From contig JAFXPO010000014.1 in the NCBI GenBank assembly GCA_017527825.1, positions 16,262-80,261 on the forward strand: DNA of 64,000 nucleotides, given 5' to 3'. This stretch comes from Oscillospiraceae bacterium (GTDB taxonomy: Bacteria; Bacillota; Clostridia; Oscillospirales; Oscillospiraceae). Below the pieces are notes generated by a model, which ran no database searches, was not told the origin of the DNA, and saw nothing but the letters and a program-made list of their open reading frames with translations. A program made the translations under genes and the position numbers. Of this stretch, positions 53,584 to 62,188 are shown one piece after another (position 1 is the stretch's first letter; each line of letters begins with the position of its first letter).

Positions 53584-54231
53584 TTATGCCTGTTGCGCCG
53601 CCGCCTGAACCTTGCTCTCCAGAACGCTCTGCGCCGACGCCTCCGCGTTCGCGCTGCTGTTCTGAGCGTACTGATCTTTGAGGTCCTGGAACTTCTTGAG
53701 CGTCGCTTCGCGGGTGCGCTGCGTCAGCTCCGGCAGCTCTCCGCCCCACTGCTTCTCCGCCTCGCTGTAGCCCTTTTCAAAGGCTTCAATCATCGAATCC
53801 AGCTTGTCGGGATCGCCGCCGATCAGCGCGACCGCGAACTTCACCAGACGGTCGCTGGTCTGCTCGACCCCCCAGTAGCCGTCCTCCGCGGTGTCCTTCT
53901 TCGCCTGTTCGATGTCCTCCTGGGAAAACTGCCCATTCTCGATCGCTTCCAGCACATTCGATTGAGTAACCTGCTTGCCCAGCATCTGCTGAACCAGGTT
54001 CGCCATGCGCTCCTCCAGTTCGCTTTTGAGCTTTTCCACGGTCTCCGTGTCAATGGTGTAGCCGGAGCGCACCCCGCCGACATAACTGTGCCCGCCGTCC
54101 GCCTCAAAGGTTGCCGCGTCTGTTGAAACGACACCCGCCGTCTCCGCGGTCTCCTCCTTCGTTGACGCGGCGTTCGCCGCTGTATAGGTATTTGCCTGGG
54201 CAACCCGCAGGTTGCTGACGTCCATTTCCAT
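53584..54231 (-). CDS. Hypothetical protein, helical, unknown
   Basis: 215-aa hydrophilic protein without signal peptide or membrane segment. The N-terminal ~60 residues are Ala/Thr-rich; a predominantly helical middle contains TVEKLKSELEERMANLVQQML and YWGVEQTSDRLVKFAVALIGGDPDK; the C-terminus is Ala/Gln-rich. No recognised enzyme motif. The YWGVEQTSDRI-type segment seems the most conserved-looking part and the disordered ends resemble small flagellar or cytoplasmic assembly factors, but this is only a comparison of style. GGAAGGAG precedes the ATG. Confidence 0.75.
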   Translation of the reverse strand: MEMDVSNLRVAQANTYTAANAASTKEETAETAGVVSTDAATFEADGGHSYVGGVRSGYTIDTETVEKLKSELEERMANLVQQMLGKQVTQSNVLEAIENGQFSQEDIEQAKKDTAEDGYWGVEQTSDRLVKFAVALIGGDPDKLDSMIEAFEKGYSEAEKQWGGELPELTQRTREATLKKFQDLKDQYAQNSSANAEASAQSVLESKVQAAAQQA

Positions 54232-54327
54232 CGCTGTCTCCTTCCTTTCCGCGTTCTGCCGCGCAACGATCCTTCATTGCATTTATAGTATCGGCAAAAA
54301 CAGGAAAGGATTAAGTCCTCCGCGGGA

Positions 54328-55404
54328 TTATTTGCGGTACGTCAAGAGCCGCCGCGCCTCCTCCGCCGCCAGCGCGTATACACCTTCAAAATCCACGCAG
54401 GGATTGTATGCCGCCTCCAACTCGTCATGCTCCGCCTTGGCGCGGCGCAGCGCCTCCATTGCCTCATCGCGCAGCGAGCGCTCCATGCGTCCCGCAAAGC
54501 GCAGCCTTGACCGTTCCGCCCGTGTCAGCTTTTCCGTGGCGATGGCGTCCACGCGGATGCGCCGATACGCCTCACCCTCGAAGGGAACGCGCGGCGTTTC
54601 GGTGACAAGTGCCAGCCCCGCCGCCGGAATCAGCACATGCATTGTCTCCCGCGGTCGGTCGGGATTCGGGCACAGCAGCACGTCGTACCCCGCCGACGCG
54701 GCGGACGCGGCAGCGCGGCTCAACCCCGCCGACGCGGCGCCAAAGCTGTCCGCGAGGACGCAGACCTTCGGGCAAAGCGCCTGCACTGTGTCGTAGCGGC
54801 ACAACTCCCCCTTGTGTGTCATGCCGCCGAGAAACGCGCGATCGATGCGTCCGCGCTGCGTCCCTCTGCCCCGGAGCTCCCGACGAACCAGAGCGTCGAT
54901 GCGCCGATTGAGCCGGTCGAAATCCATCGCCGCGTGTACTGCCGAACGGCGCTCCGCTGAAACCGCGTCCACCGCCCGCAGAATGTGGTATGCCTCGGCG
55001 TACGCCGCGCGGTACGCGTCCGAGTGGGCGATGATCTCATCACGCCGCGCCTTAGCCGCCGCCACGTCATAAAACCGTGTTAAGTCTACATAACGCTCGT
55101 TTGCCACGGTATAGGTCGGCTCCAGAACATGAGGGCTGGTACCATCCACCAATCCGGTTTTCAGTGCCGGGAGCAGGACGCCGTCCAGAGAATCCGGGTC
55201 GCCGGAACAGTTTACATAAATTATTTCTTCATCCACGTCTGCCAGTGCCTTCGCCACCGTGCGCATGAAGCTGGACTTGCCGCAGCCTGGACCGCCCTTG
55301 ATGATGAGCAGGTCGTCGAGCCGCGCGGCGAGCAGTTGCTCGTACAGGGAAAAGAAGCCCTCGCCGCTGTTGGCGCCGAGGAAAATGTGAGCGGGTTGTT
55401 TCAT
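54328..55404 (-). CDS. PRK06851-like P-loop ATPase, unknown role
   Basis: 358-aa predicted ATPase with Walker A GGPGCGKSSFM near residues 37-47 and a DEEIIYVNCSGDPDSLDG segment that resembles the PRK06851 family of Firmicutes. A second half lacks its own Walker A. Conservation in spore formers hints at a sporulation role, but no function is established. ATG 55404 has GGAGGC upstream; the longer frame is rejected. A weak sigma-E-like element (CATACCCT) lies upstream. It is divergent from the SCIFF gene. Confidence 0.8.
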   Translation of the reverse strand: MKQPAHIFLGANSGEGFFSLYEQLLAARLDDLLIIKGGPGCGKSSFMRTVAKALADVDEEIIYVNCSGDPDSLDGVLLPALKTGLVDGTSPHVLEPTYTVANERYVDLTRFYDVAAAKARRDEIIAHSDAYRAAYAEAYHILRAVDAVSAERRSAVHAAMDFDRLNRRIDALVRRELRGRGTQRGRIDRAFLGGMTHKGELCRYDTVQALCPKVCVLADSFGAASAGLSRAAASAASAGYDVLLCPNPDRPRETMHVLIPAAGLALVTETPRVPFEGEAYRRIRVDAIATEKLTRAERSRLRFAGRMERSLRDEAMEALRRAKAEHDELEAAYNPCVDFEGVYALAAEEARRLLTYRK

Positions 55405-55485
55405 GGAAAACGCCTCCGAATCAAAAATATCACATTCACAGGGTATGCGTTTTGGCGCGTCCATGACAAAAAAACGTCACAAGGC

Positions 55486-55514
55486 TTGACTTACGCCCGG
55501 TTTCATGGTATAAA
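55486..55514 (+). promoter_or_regulatory. Promoter of the SCIFF gene
   Basis: -35 TTGACT (55486-55491), 17-base spacer, -10 TATAAA (55509-55514), 31 bases before the ATG. Confidence 0.75.
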
Positions 55515-55545
55515 AATATCCAACAATGTTTTGGAGGACACTATC

Positions 55546-55698
55546 ATGGAAATGAAGCACATTGTGACCCTTGAGACCCGCGATCTGTGCGCGAGCGCCA
55601 AGAACGGCGGCTGCGGCGAGTGCCAGACCTCTTGCCAGAGCGCCTGCAAGACCAGCTGCGGCATCGCGAACCAGCAGTGCGAGAACGAGAATCGCTAA
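55546..55698 (+). CDS. scfA: SCIFF (six-cysteine) ribosomally made peptide precursor
   Basis: 50-aa precursor peptide: a leader with IVTLETRDLC followed by a Cys-rich core containing GGCGECQTSCQSACKTSCG. The CGECQTSCQSACKTSC pattern is the conserved SCIFF signature found almost throughout Clostridia. Its radical SAM maturase, encoded next, installs thioether cross-links from Cys to a Thr carbon. The final product and its function are unknown. TTGGAGG precedes the ATG. An attenuator hairpin separates it from the maturase. Confidence 0.95.
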   Translation: MEMKHIVTLETRDLCASAKNGGCGECQTSCQSACKTSCGIANQQCENENR

Positions 55699-55715
55699 AA
55701 GAACAACGCAAAATT

Positions 55716-55737
55716 GCCGCCGTTCGGCGGCTTTTTT
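55716..55737 (+). terminator. Attenuating terminator between SCIFF and its maturase
   Basis: Stem GCCGCCG/CGGCGGC with a two-base loop, followed by TTTTTT. Placed between precursor and enzyme genes, it would give more peptide than maturase mRNA. Confidence 0.8.
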
Positions 55738-55754
55738 GTTGCAAGGAGATCAAC

Positions 55755-57122
55755 ATGATACATCGCTATCAATTGAACGGCTTTTACATCGTGCTGGACG
55801 TCTGCTCCGGCTCCATACACGCAGTGGACAAGCTGACCTATGACATGATCGGTCTGTACGAAGGCAGTGACCGCACCGCGGTTTTAGCCGCTATGCGCGA
55901 ACGCTATCCCGATACGTCTGAGGCGGAACTGGGCGAGGTCTATGACCAGCTCACCGCGCTCCGTGACGCGGGCAAGCTGTTCGCGCCGGACACCTTTGCG
56001 CCCATGGCTGGCAAGCTCAAGGAAAAGAGCGCGGGCGTGGTCAAGGCACTGTGCCTGCACGTCGCGCACACCTGCAACCTGAATTGCGCTTACTGCTTCG
56101 CCAGTCAGGGCAAATATCACGGCGAACGCGCGGTCATGTCCCTCGATGTGGGCAAGCGGGCGCTGGACTTCCTCATCGAGAACTCCGGCACGCGGCGCAA
56201 TCTGGAGGTCGACTTCTTCGGCGGCGAACCGCTGATGAACTGGGAGGTCGTCAAGGAACTGGTGCGCTACGCCCGTGAACGTGAAAAGGAAGTGAACAAG
56301 CGCTTCCGCTTTACCCTCACCACCAACGGTCTGCTCATCGACGACGATGTGATCGACTTCTGCAACCGCGAGATGCACAACGTGGTGCTGAGTCTCGACG
56401 GGCGCAAGGATATCCACGATAAATGGCGCGTGGACTACGCGGGCAACGGCAGCTGGGAGCGCATCGTGCCGAAGTTCCAAAAGCTGGTGGCGGCGCGCGG
56501 CGGCAAGAATTACTACATGCGCGGCACGTTCACCCACAACAATCCTGACTTTTTGAAGGACATTCAGACCATGCTCGACCTTGGCTTCACCGAGCTGAGC
56601 ATGGAGCCTGTGGTTGCCGCGCCGGACGATCCCAACGCGCTGACCGCGGAAGACATTCCGGTGGTCATGGAACAGTACGAGGAGCTTGCCAAGCTGATGC
56701 TATCGCGCGAGCGCGAGGGAAAGCCCTTTACGTTCTACCACTACATGATCGACCTCACGGGCGGTCCGTGCATCTACAAGCGCATCTCCGGCTGCGGCTC
56801 CGGCACGGAGTACATGGCGGTGACGCCGTGGGGCGACCTCTATCCCTGCCACCAGTTCGTCGGCGAGGACTCGTTCAAGCTGGGCGATATCTGGCACGGC
56901 GTCACCAACGCCGCCGCGCAGGAGCAGTTCGCCGCCTGCAACGTCTACGCAAAGCCGGAGTGCCGCGACTGCTGGGCGCGGCTCTACTGCTCCGGCGGCT
57001 GCGCCGCCAACGCGTTCCACGCCACCGGCAGCGTCACCGGCGTGTATGAGACCGGCTGTGAGCTGTTCAAAAAGCGCATGGAGTGCGCCATCATGATGGC
57101 GATTGCGCGGCAGATTGGTTAA
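55755..57122 (+). CDS. scfB: SCIFF-peptide maturase, radical SAM/SPASM thioether-forming enzyme
   Basis: 455-aa radical SAM enzyme. The N-terminal ~90 residues are a peptide-recognition-type domain. The CNLNCAYC motif (about 110-117) binds the SAM-cleaving 4Fe-4S cluster, and the C-terminal SPASM region has CGSGTEYM, CHQF, CRDCWARLYCSGGC and a late GCELF and MECAI, providing ligands for two auxiliary clusters. This layout and the adjacent SCIFF gene identify the CteB/SCIFF maturase type. ATG 55755 follows AAGGAG. Confidence 0.95.
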   Translation: MIHRYQLNGFYIVLDVCSGSIHAVDKLTYDMIGLYEGSDRTAVLAAMRERYPDTSEAELGEVYDQLTALRDAGKLFAPDTFAPMAGKLKEKSAGVVKALCLHVAHTCNLNCAYCFASQGKYHGERAVMSLDVGKRALDFLIENSGTRRNLEVDFFGGEPLMNWEVVKELVRYAREREKEVNKRFRFTLTTNGLLIDDDVIDFCNREMHNVVLSLDGRKDIHDKWRVDYAGNGSWERIVPKFQKLVAARGGKNYYMRGTFTHNNPDFLKDIQTMLDLGFTELSMEPVVAAPDDPNALTAEDIPVVMEQYEELAKLMLSREREGKPFTFYHYMIDLTGGPCIYKRISGCGSGTEYMAVTPWGDLYPCHQFVGEDSFKLGDIWHGVTNAAAQEQFAACNVYAKPECRDCWARLYCSGGCAANAFHATGSVTGVYETGCELFKKRMECAIMMAIARQIG

Positions 57123-57126
57123 CATA

Positions 57127-58908
57127 ATGAATACACCGATCTGCGACTTCGTGCGCGGCTACGCGGCGAAGCAGCCACTCCGGCTCCACATGCCGGGGCA
57201 TAAAGGCGTCGGTCCGCTGGGCGTTGAGGCGCTGGACATCACCGAAATCCCCGGCGCTGACGTACTGTACGCCCCCGATGGTATCATTGCGGAGAGTGAG
57301 TCAAACGCCGCCGCGCTGTTTGGCAGCGCGAAAACCGTTTACTCCACGGAAGGCTCTTCCCTTTGCATCCGCGCGATGCTCTACCTCGCGCAGCTCTGGG
57401 CAAAGGCGCAGGGGCGCAAGCCTTTTGTCCTGGCAGGGCGAAACGCTCACAAGACGTTTCTTTCCGCCGTGGCACTGCTGGACCTTGATGTGGGGTGGCT
57501 TTCCTCCGAGGGCGAAAAGCAGAGCGTCGTGTCCTGTGTCGTCCGCGCTGAATCTCTTGACCACCGCCTGTCCGCCATGGCGGAAAAGCCCATAGCAGTT
57601 TACATAACTTCGCCAGACTATCTCGGCAACATTTCGGAGATTGCGGCGCTGTCCGCTGTCTGCCATCAGTACGGAGCGCTGCTGCTCGTGGACAATGCCC
57701 ACGGGGCGTATCTTCATTTTATGTCAACTCCTCGTCACCCGCTGGACTTGGGCGCGGATCTGTGCTGTGACAGCGCGCACAAGACGCTGGGCGTACTGAC
57801 CGGCGGCGCGTATCTGCACCTCGCCAAATCCGCGCCACCCATGCTCCGCGACGCCGCCAACCGTGCCATGGCGCTCTTTGCCAGCACCAGCCCGTCGTAT
57901 CTGATCTTGCAGTCGCTGGACGCGGCAAACGCCGCGCTGTCAGATTATTGCATCGAAGATATTATGTCTACTTCCAGGAGGACAGCCTCGCTCCGCGCGG
58001 CGCTTGCCGCCGAAGGCTGGACGCTCACGGGTGATGAGCCGCTGAAGCTCACGCTGTCCACCAAGCCACGCGGCTACACCGGCGTCGAGGTCGCGGCACT
58101 GCTGGAACGGGAGCGTATTTACTGCGAGTTTGCCGATCCCGACTATCTGGTATGGATGGTGTCTCCTCAGACGCCTGAGAGCACCTACGATGTTCTGCTC
58201 AACGCGCTGCGCTCGATTCCGCCGCGTTCCCCCATTACAGATACGCCGCCCATGCCCGGACACGCCGAACATGTCCTCTCCCCCCGCGAGTCGATGCTCG
58301 CGCCGTCGGAAACGCTGCCTGTCGAGCAATCGATCGGACGGGTTCTCGCCTCCCCCGGCGTCAGTTGCCCGCCCGCCGTGCCGATCGTTGTCTGCGGAGA
58401 GCAGATCGACGAAGCGGCAGTCAACGCGTTTCGCTATTACGGCATCGACCGGATCGAGGTCGTGCGGGAAGCAATCATCGCGGTCAACGCGGATAACATT
58501 TCGGTTGCGGGCGCGATTCACGCCGCCGCGTGGCAGGCGTCGCACCGATCGTTTTGTACGCAGGAGTTTCTTGCCTCGCACACGCCCGAACGTCAAACCG
58601 GCTATCTGCGGGAAAAGCTCCTGCGCGGCAGCCGCATTTTTCTCCTGCTGGACGGCTCGCCGGTCGCGCTTGTTTCTGTGACGGGCAGCTTGATCGAAGA
58701 CCTCTATGTTCTGCCGGACTGCCAGAACAGAGGCTTCGGCACGAAGCTGCTGCGCCACGCAATCCAGCAGTGTGATGATACGCCAACGCTCTGGATTCTG
58801 GAAAACAACACCGGCGCGGCGCGGCTCTACGAGCGCATGGGATTCGTTCCCACGGGGCAGCGGCACAGCTTTGGACAGCTGGATGAGATCGAATATCAAC
58901 TGACATGA
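57127..58908 (+). CDS. PLP-dependent Orn/Lys/Arg decarboxylase-like enzyme fused to a GNAT acetyltransferase
   Basis: 593-aa fusion. Residues 1 to about 440 are a small-type Orn/Lys/Arg decarboxylase (fold type I): LHMPGHKGVGP (20-30), ILVDNAHGAYLHF-like Asp and the PLP lysine Lys219 in DSAHKTLGVLTGG. From about 455 a GNAT domain follows with DLYVLPDCQNRGFGTKLL (acetyl-CoA loop QNRGFG, 533-538) and ENNTGAARLYERMGF. Such a fusion could decarboxylate an amino acid and acetylate the resulting amine, but coupling is inferred. It starts five bases after the SCIFF-maturase stop. Confidence 0.88.
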   Translation: MNTPICDFVRGYAAKQPLRLHMPGHKGVGPLGVEALDITEIPGADVLYAPDGIIAESESNAAALFGSAKTVYSTEGSSLCIRAMLYLAQLWAKAQGRKPFVLAGRNAHKTFLSAVALLDLDVGWLSSEGEKQSVVSCVVRAESLDHRLSAMAEKPIAVYITSPDYLGNISEIAALSAVCHQYGALLLVDNAHGAYLHFMSTPRHPLDLGADLCCDSAHKTLGVLTGGAYLHLAKSAPPMLRDAANRAMALFASTSPSYLILQSLDAANAALSDYCIEDIMSTSRRTASLRAALAAEGWTLTGDEPLKLTLSTKPRGYTGVEVAALLERERIYCEFADPDYLVWMVSPQTPESTYDVLLNALRSIPPRSPITDTPPMPGHAEHVLSPRESMLAPSETLPVEQSIGRVLASPGVSCPPAVPIVVCGEQIDEAAVNAFRYYGIDRIEVVREAIIAVNADNISVAGAIHAAAWQASHRSFCTQEFLASHTPERQTGYLREKLLRGSRIFLLLDGSPVALVSVTGSLIEDLYVLPDCQNRGFGTKLLRHAIQQCDDTPTLWILENNTGAARLYERMGFVPTGQRHSFGQLDEIEYQLT

Positions 58909-58943
58909 AAAACAGCCTGCAAATGCAGGCTGTTTTTCATGTC
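58902..58943. terminator. Bidirectional terminator between the decarboxylase-GNAT and flavodoxin genes
   Basis: Perfect 19-bp stem GACATGAAAAACAGCCTGC/GCAGGCTGTTTTTCATGTC with an AAAT loop, overlapping both gene ends. A- and T-tracts inside the stem suit termination in both directions. Confidence 0.85.
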
Positions 58944-58953
58944 AACGGGTCAA

Positions 58954-59571
58954 TTACCGCACAAAATGCGTATAGATATGCTCTTCTTTCCTGGGCATGC
59001 CGTATTTTTCCTTGCCCAGCGCGATCGACTTCATCAGAAACGCCATGTTGCGTGCCAGCACGCGCATGGTCTGCAAGCCCTCGGCGTCCTGCTCCGCCTC
59101 GCCGGGGGCGCGTCCGTGGACGCTGTTCCAATACTGGCTGGAGGCGATGGGCATGTTGCTGATGGTGAAGTACTTGTTCAGTGCGTCAAAGGTGGCGCTG
59201 CATCCGCCGCGGCGGGCAACGGCTACCGACGCGCCGACCTTCATGGTCTTGTCAAAATGCGTCGAATAGAAGAGCCGGTCGAGGAAGGTCTCCAGCGTGC
59301 CGCTGGGCGAGGCAAAGTACACCGGCGACGCCACCACAAGACCGTCCGCCGCCTCAAACTTCGGCGCCGCCACGTTTACCGCGTCGTCAAAGACACATTT
59401 GCCGCGTTCATAGCAGGAATTACAGGCAATGCAGCCGCGGATCGCCTCACTGCCGATACGCATGGTCTCGACCTCGACGCCCTCCTCGACAAACACCTTC
59501 TCCATCTCGCGCAGCGCAACGGCGGTATTGCCGTTGGGGTGCGGACTGCCATTGATCATCAAAACCTTCAT
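58954..59571 (-). CDS. Flavodoxin-fold FMN reductase / iron-sulfur flavoprotein-like
   Basis: 205-aa NADPH-dependent FMN reductase-like protein. The N-terminal INGSPHPNGNT is the FMN phosphate loop and SPVYFASPSG the second FMN-binding segment. CIACNSCYERGKC (about 47-59) resembles the compact Cys motif of iron-sulfur flavoproteins, so it may carry a 4Fe-4S cluster. Electron donor and acceptor are unknown. It begins one base after the copA stop, so it is co-transcribed with the copper ATPase. Confidence 0.88.
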   Translation of the reverse strand: MKVLMINGSPHPNGNTAVALREMEKVFVEEGVEVETMRIGSEAIRGCIACNSCYERGKCVFDDAVNVAAPKFEAADGLVVASPVYFASPSGTLETFLDRLFYSTHFDKTMKVGASVAVARRGGCSATFDALNKYFTISNMPIASSQYWNSVHGRAPGEAEQDAEGLQTMRVLARNMAFLMKSIALGKEKYGMPRKEEHIYTHFVR

Positions 59572-59572
59572 C

Positions 59573-59788
59573 TCAATGCACCGCCGTAACCTTGTAATCC
59601 TGCGCTTCCACTGCCGCCTTCAGCGCCGCGGCGTCGACGTTGCCGTTGGTCTCCACAACGGCGGTGTTGCTCTCGTGGCTCGCCGTGGCGGATACCACGC
59701 CCTCCACCGCCTCCAGCGCTTTTTTGACGCGCGCCTCGCAGTGCTGGCACATCATACCCTCCACATCCAGGGTGATCTTGTTTTCCAT
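59573..59788 (-). CDS. CopZ-like HMA domain, possible independent internal translation
   Basis: The last 71 codons of copA form a complete heavy-metal-associated domain with GMMCQHC (Cys14 and Cys17 of the internal product). AAGGAGG lies eight bases before an in-frame ATG at 59788, ideal initiation signals inside a coding region. A free 71-aa copper chaperone could therefore be made besides the full-length pump. This entry records that alternative; it is the same DNA as the 3' end of copA. Confidence 0.45.
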   Translation of the reverse strand: MENKITLDVEGMMCQHCEARVKKALEAVEGVVSATASHESNTAVVETNGNVDAAALKAAVEAQDYKVTAVH

Positions 59789-62104
59789 GGGTTGTTCCTC
59801 CTTATTGTTTGCAGGCTCTGCCTGTAGTGTATGTGTCCCGCGAGGCTTATCATGCCTCGCGTCGTGCATGTCAAAGAAATTGAGCCGCAGCGCGTTGGTC
59901 ACCACGCAGAAGCTCGAAAGGCTCATCGCCGCCGCACCGACCATGGGATTGAGCGTCAGTCCGAGACGCACGAACGCGCCAGCCGCCAGCGGAATGCAGA
60001 CGGCGTTGTAGAAAAACGCCCAAAACAGGTTTTCGTGGATGTTTCGCAGCGTTGCACGGCTCAGGCGCACCGCCGCCGATACGTCGGACAGGCGGCTTTT
60101 CATCAGCACCACGTCCGCCGTGTCAATGGCAACGTCCGTGCCCGCGCCGATGGCGATACCGATGTCCGCCCGCTCGAGTGCCGGCGCGTCGTTGATGCCG
60201 TCGCCCACCATGGCAACCTTGCCCTGACGCTGCAAATTGCGAATCACCGCCTCCTTGCCGTCCGGCAGCACGCCGGAGATGACCTCATCCACACCTGAAC
60301 GTGCGCCGATGGCTTGCGCGGTACGCTCATTGTCACCAGTCAACATAATAACTCGGATTCCCATATTCTGTAGTTCTCGTATTGCCTGTGGGCTATCCTC
60401 CTTGATGACGTCCGCCACGGCGATCACGCCCAGCAGCGCCCCGTCGCGGGTAAACAGCAGCGGCGTGTTGCCGGCTTGCGCCAGCGACTGCGCCTGCATC
60501 CGCACGGCGTCCGGCAGCTCGGTATGCGCCGAGATATAGCTCATGCTGCCGCCGAGCAGCCGCCGCCCGTCCAGCGATGCGGTCAAACCGTTGCCGGGCA
60601 GCGCCGAGAAGTCTTTGACCTCTGCGGGCGCTATGCCCCGCGCATCCGCCTCCCGCAGCACCGCCTTTGCCAGCGGATGCTCACTTTTCGCTTCCAGCGA
60701 CGCGGCAAGCGACAACAGTTCCGCTTCGCTGACACCGTCCGTAGGGACGATGCCCGTCACCGTCGGCTCGCCGCGAGTGATGGTTCCAGTTTTGTCCAGC
60801 GCCACGATATCCACGCGGCCAGTCTCCTCCAGTGACGCGGAGGTTTTGAACAGGATGCCGTTTTTCGCTCCCATCCCGTTTCCTACCATGATCGCCACCG
60901 GTGTGGCAAGCCCCAATGCGCAGGGGCAGGAGATCACCAGCACCGAAATCGCCCGCGCCAGCGCATAGCCCACGGTCTGACCCGCGAGGAGCCAGATCAC
61001 AAACACAGCCGCGGCAATGCCGATGACCACGGGAACAAACACGCCGGACACCCGATCGGCGATCTTCGCGATGGGCGCCTTGGTCGCCGCCGCGTCGCTG
61101 ACCATCTTGATGATCTGCGAAAGGGTCGTATCTTCGCCCACGCGGGACGCTCTGCACTTGAGATAACCGGACTGGTTGATGGTCGCGGCGGACACAGCGT
61201 CGCCCGGCACCTTATCCACCGGGATGCTCTCACCGGTGAGCGCCGCCTCATTGACCGCGCTCTCACCCTCGACCACCACGCCGTCCACGGGGATGCTCTC
61301 GCCGGGTTTGACGGCGAACAGGTCGCCGGCCCGCACCTGCTCGATGGGCACCTCGGTCTCCATGCCGTCGCGCAGCAGCACGGCGGTTTTGGGCGAAAGC
61401 TTCATGAGGCTCTTGAGCGCGTCGGTGGTCTTGCCCTTCGACCGCGCCTCCAGCATCTTACCCACGGTGATGAGGGTCACAATCATGGCGGCGGACTCAA
61501 AGTAAAAGCTCGCGTGACAGCGCATCACCGACGCAATGTCGCCATCCGCCACAGCGCGGGTCATGGCGAACAGCTCCCACACGCTCCACGCAAAGGACAC
61601 GCCGCTGCCCATGGCGACAAGGGTATCCATATTCGGCGCACCGTGGAGCACGCTCTGGAAGCCACTGACAAAGAACTTCTTATTGATGAGCATGACAATC
61701 GCGGCAAGGATCATCTGCGCCAATCCCTGCGCCACATGATTGCCCAGAAAGAACGCCGGTAGCGGCCAGCCCCACATGTGATGCCCCATGGAGACGTACA
61801 TCAGCGGCAGCAGCAGACACAGCGAAGCGATCAGGCGGCGCTTCAGCACCGGCGTCTCGCGGTCAGCCAGCGCGTCCTCATCGGCGGACGCGGTGTTCTT
61901 CGCCGCACCCTTGGGCGAGGCGCCGTAGCCCGCGTTTTCCACCGCTTTGACGATTTCCGCCGCAGAGGCGCTGCCCTCGACCCCCATGGAGTTGGTGAGC
62001 AGACTCACGGCGCAACTCGTCACTCCCGGCACCGCGGAAACCGCCTTCTCCACCCGCGCCTGACAGGCGGCGCAGCTCATGCCCGTTACATTGTATTGTT
62101 CCAT
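59573..62104 (-). CDS. copA: CopA, copper-exporting P1B ATPase with a C-terminal CopZ-like domain
   Basis: 843-aa copper ATPase. An N-terminal HMA domain has GMSCAACQ (Cys11, Cys14). Eight membrane helices include the CPC metal site in ISCPCALGLATP. The P-domain has DKTGT (phosphorylated Asp), SEHPLAKA with the HP motif and GDGINDAPAL. A ~37-residue linker (735-772) rich in His, Asn and Glu leads to a second HMA domain (773-843) with CQHC. C-terminal HMAs are unusual in CopA. ATG 62104 has GGAG six bases upstream. It exports Cu(I); it may also supply a separate chaperone through internal initiation. Confidence 0.93.
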   Translation of the reverse strand: MEQYNVTGMSCAACQARVEKAVSAVPGVTSCAVSLLTNSMGVEGSASAAEIVKAVENAGYGASPKGAAKNTASADEDALADRETPVLKRRLIASLCLLLPLMYVSMGHHMWGWPLPAFFLGNHVAQGLAQMILAAIVMLINKKFFVSGFQSVLHGAPNMDTLVAMGSGVSFAWSVWELFAMTRAVADGDIASVMRCHASFYFESAAMIVTLITVGKMLEARSKGKTTDALKSLMKLSPKTAVLLRDGMETEVPIEQVRAGDLFAVKPGESIPVDGVVVEGESAVNEAALTGESIPVDKVPGDAVSAATINQSGYLKCRASRVGEDTTLSQIIKMVSDAAATKAPIAKIADRVSGVFVPVVIGIAAAVFVIWLLAGQTVGYALARAISVLVISCPCALGLATPVAIMVGNGMGAKNGILFKTSASLEETGRVDIVALDKTGTITRGEPTVTGIVPTDGVSEAELLSLAASLEAKSEHPLAKAVLREADARGIAPAEVKDFSALPGNGLTASLDGRRLLGGSMSYISAHTELPDAVRMQAQSLAQAGNTPLLFTRDGALLGVIAVADVIKEDSPQAIRELQNMGIRVIMLTGDNERTAQAIGARSGVDEVISGVLPDGKEAVIRNLQRQGKVAMVGDGINDAPALERADIGIAIGAGTDVAIDTADVVLMKSRLSDVSAAVRLSRATLRNIHENLFWAFFYNAVCIPLAAGAFVRLGLTLNPMVGAAAMSLSSFCVVTNALRLNFFDMHDARHDKPRGTHTLQAEPANNKEEQPMENKITLDVEGMMCQHCEARVKKALEAVEGVVSATASHESNTAVVETNGNVDAAALKAAVEAQDYKVTAVH

Positions 62105-62147
62105 GGTACTCTCCAAAAACCTATCTTTTCCATATGCTTATCGCGCG

Positions 62148-62181
62148 CAAAACAGGCGCCGTCCATGCAAGACAGCGCCTG
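62148..62181 (-). terminator. Hairpin after the EFR1 gene
   Basis: Reverse strand 7-bp stem CAGGCGC/GCGCCTG with a 15-base loop followed by TTTTG. It lies between the EFR1 stop and copA; weak terminator candidate. Confidence 0.4.
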
Positions 62182-62188
62182 CAACGCA

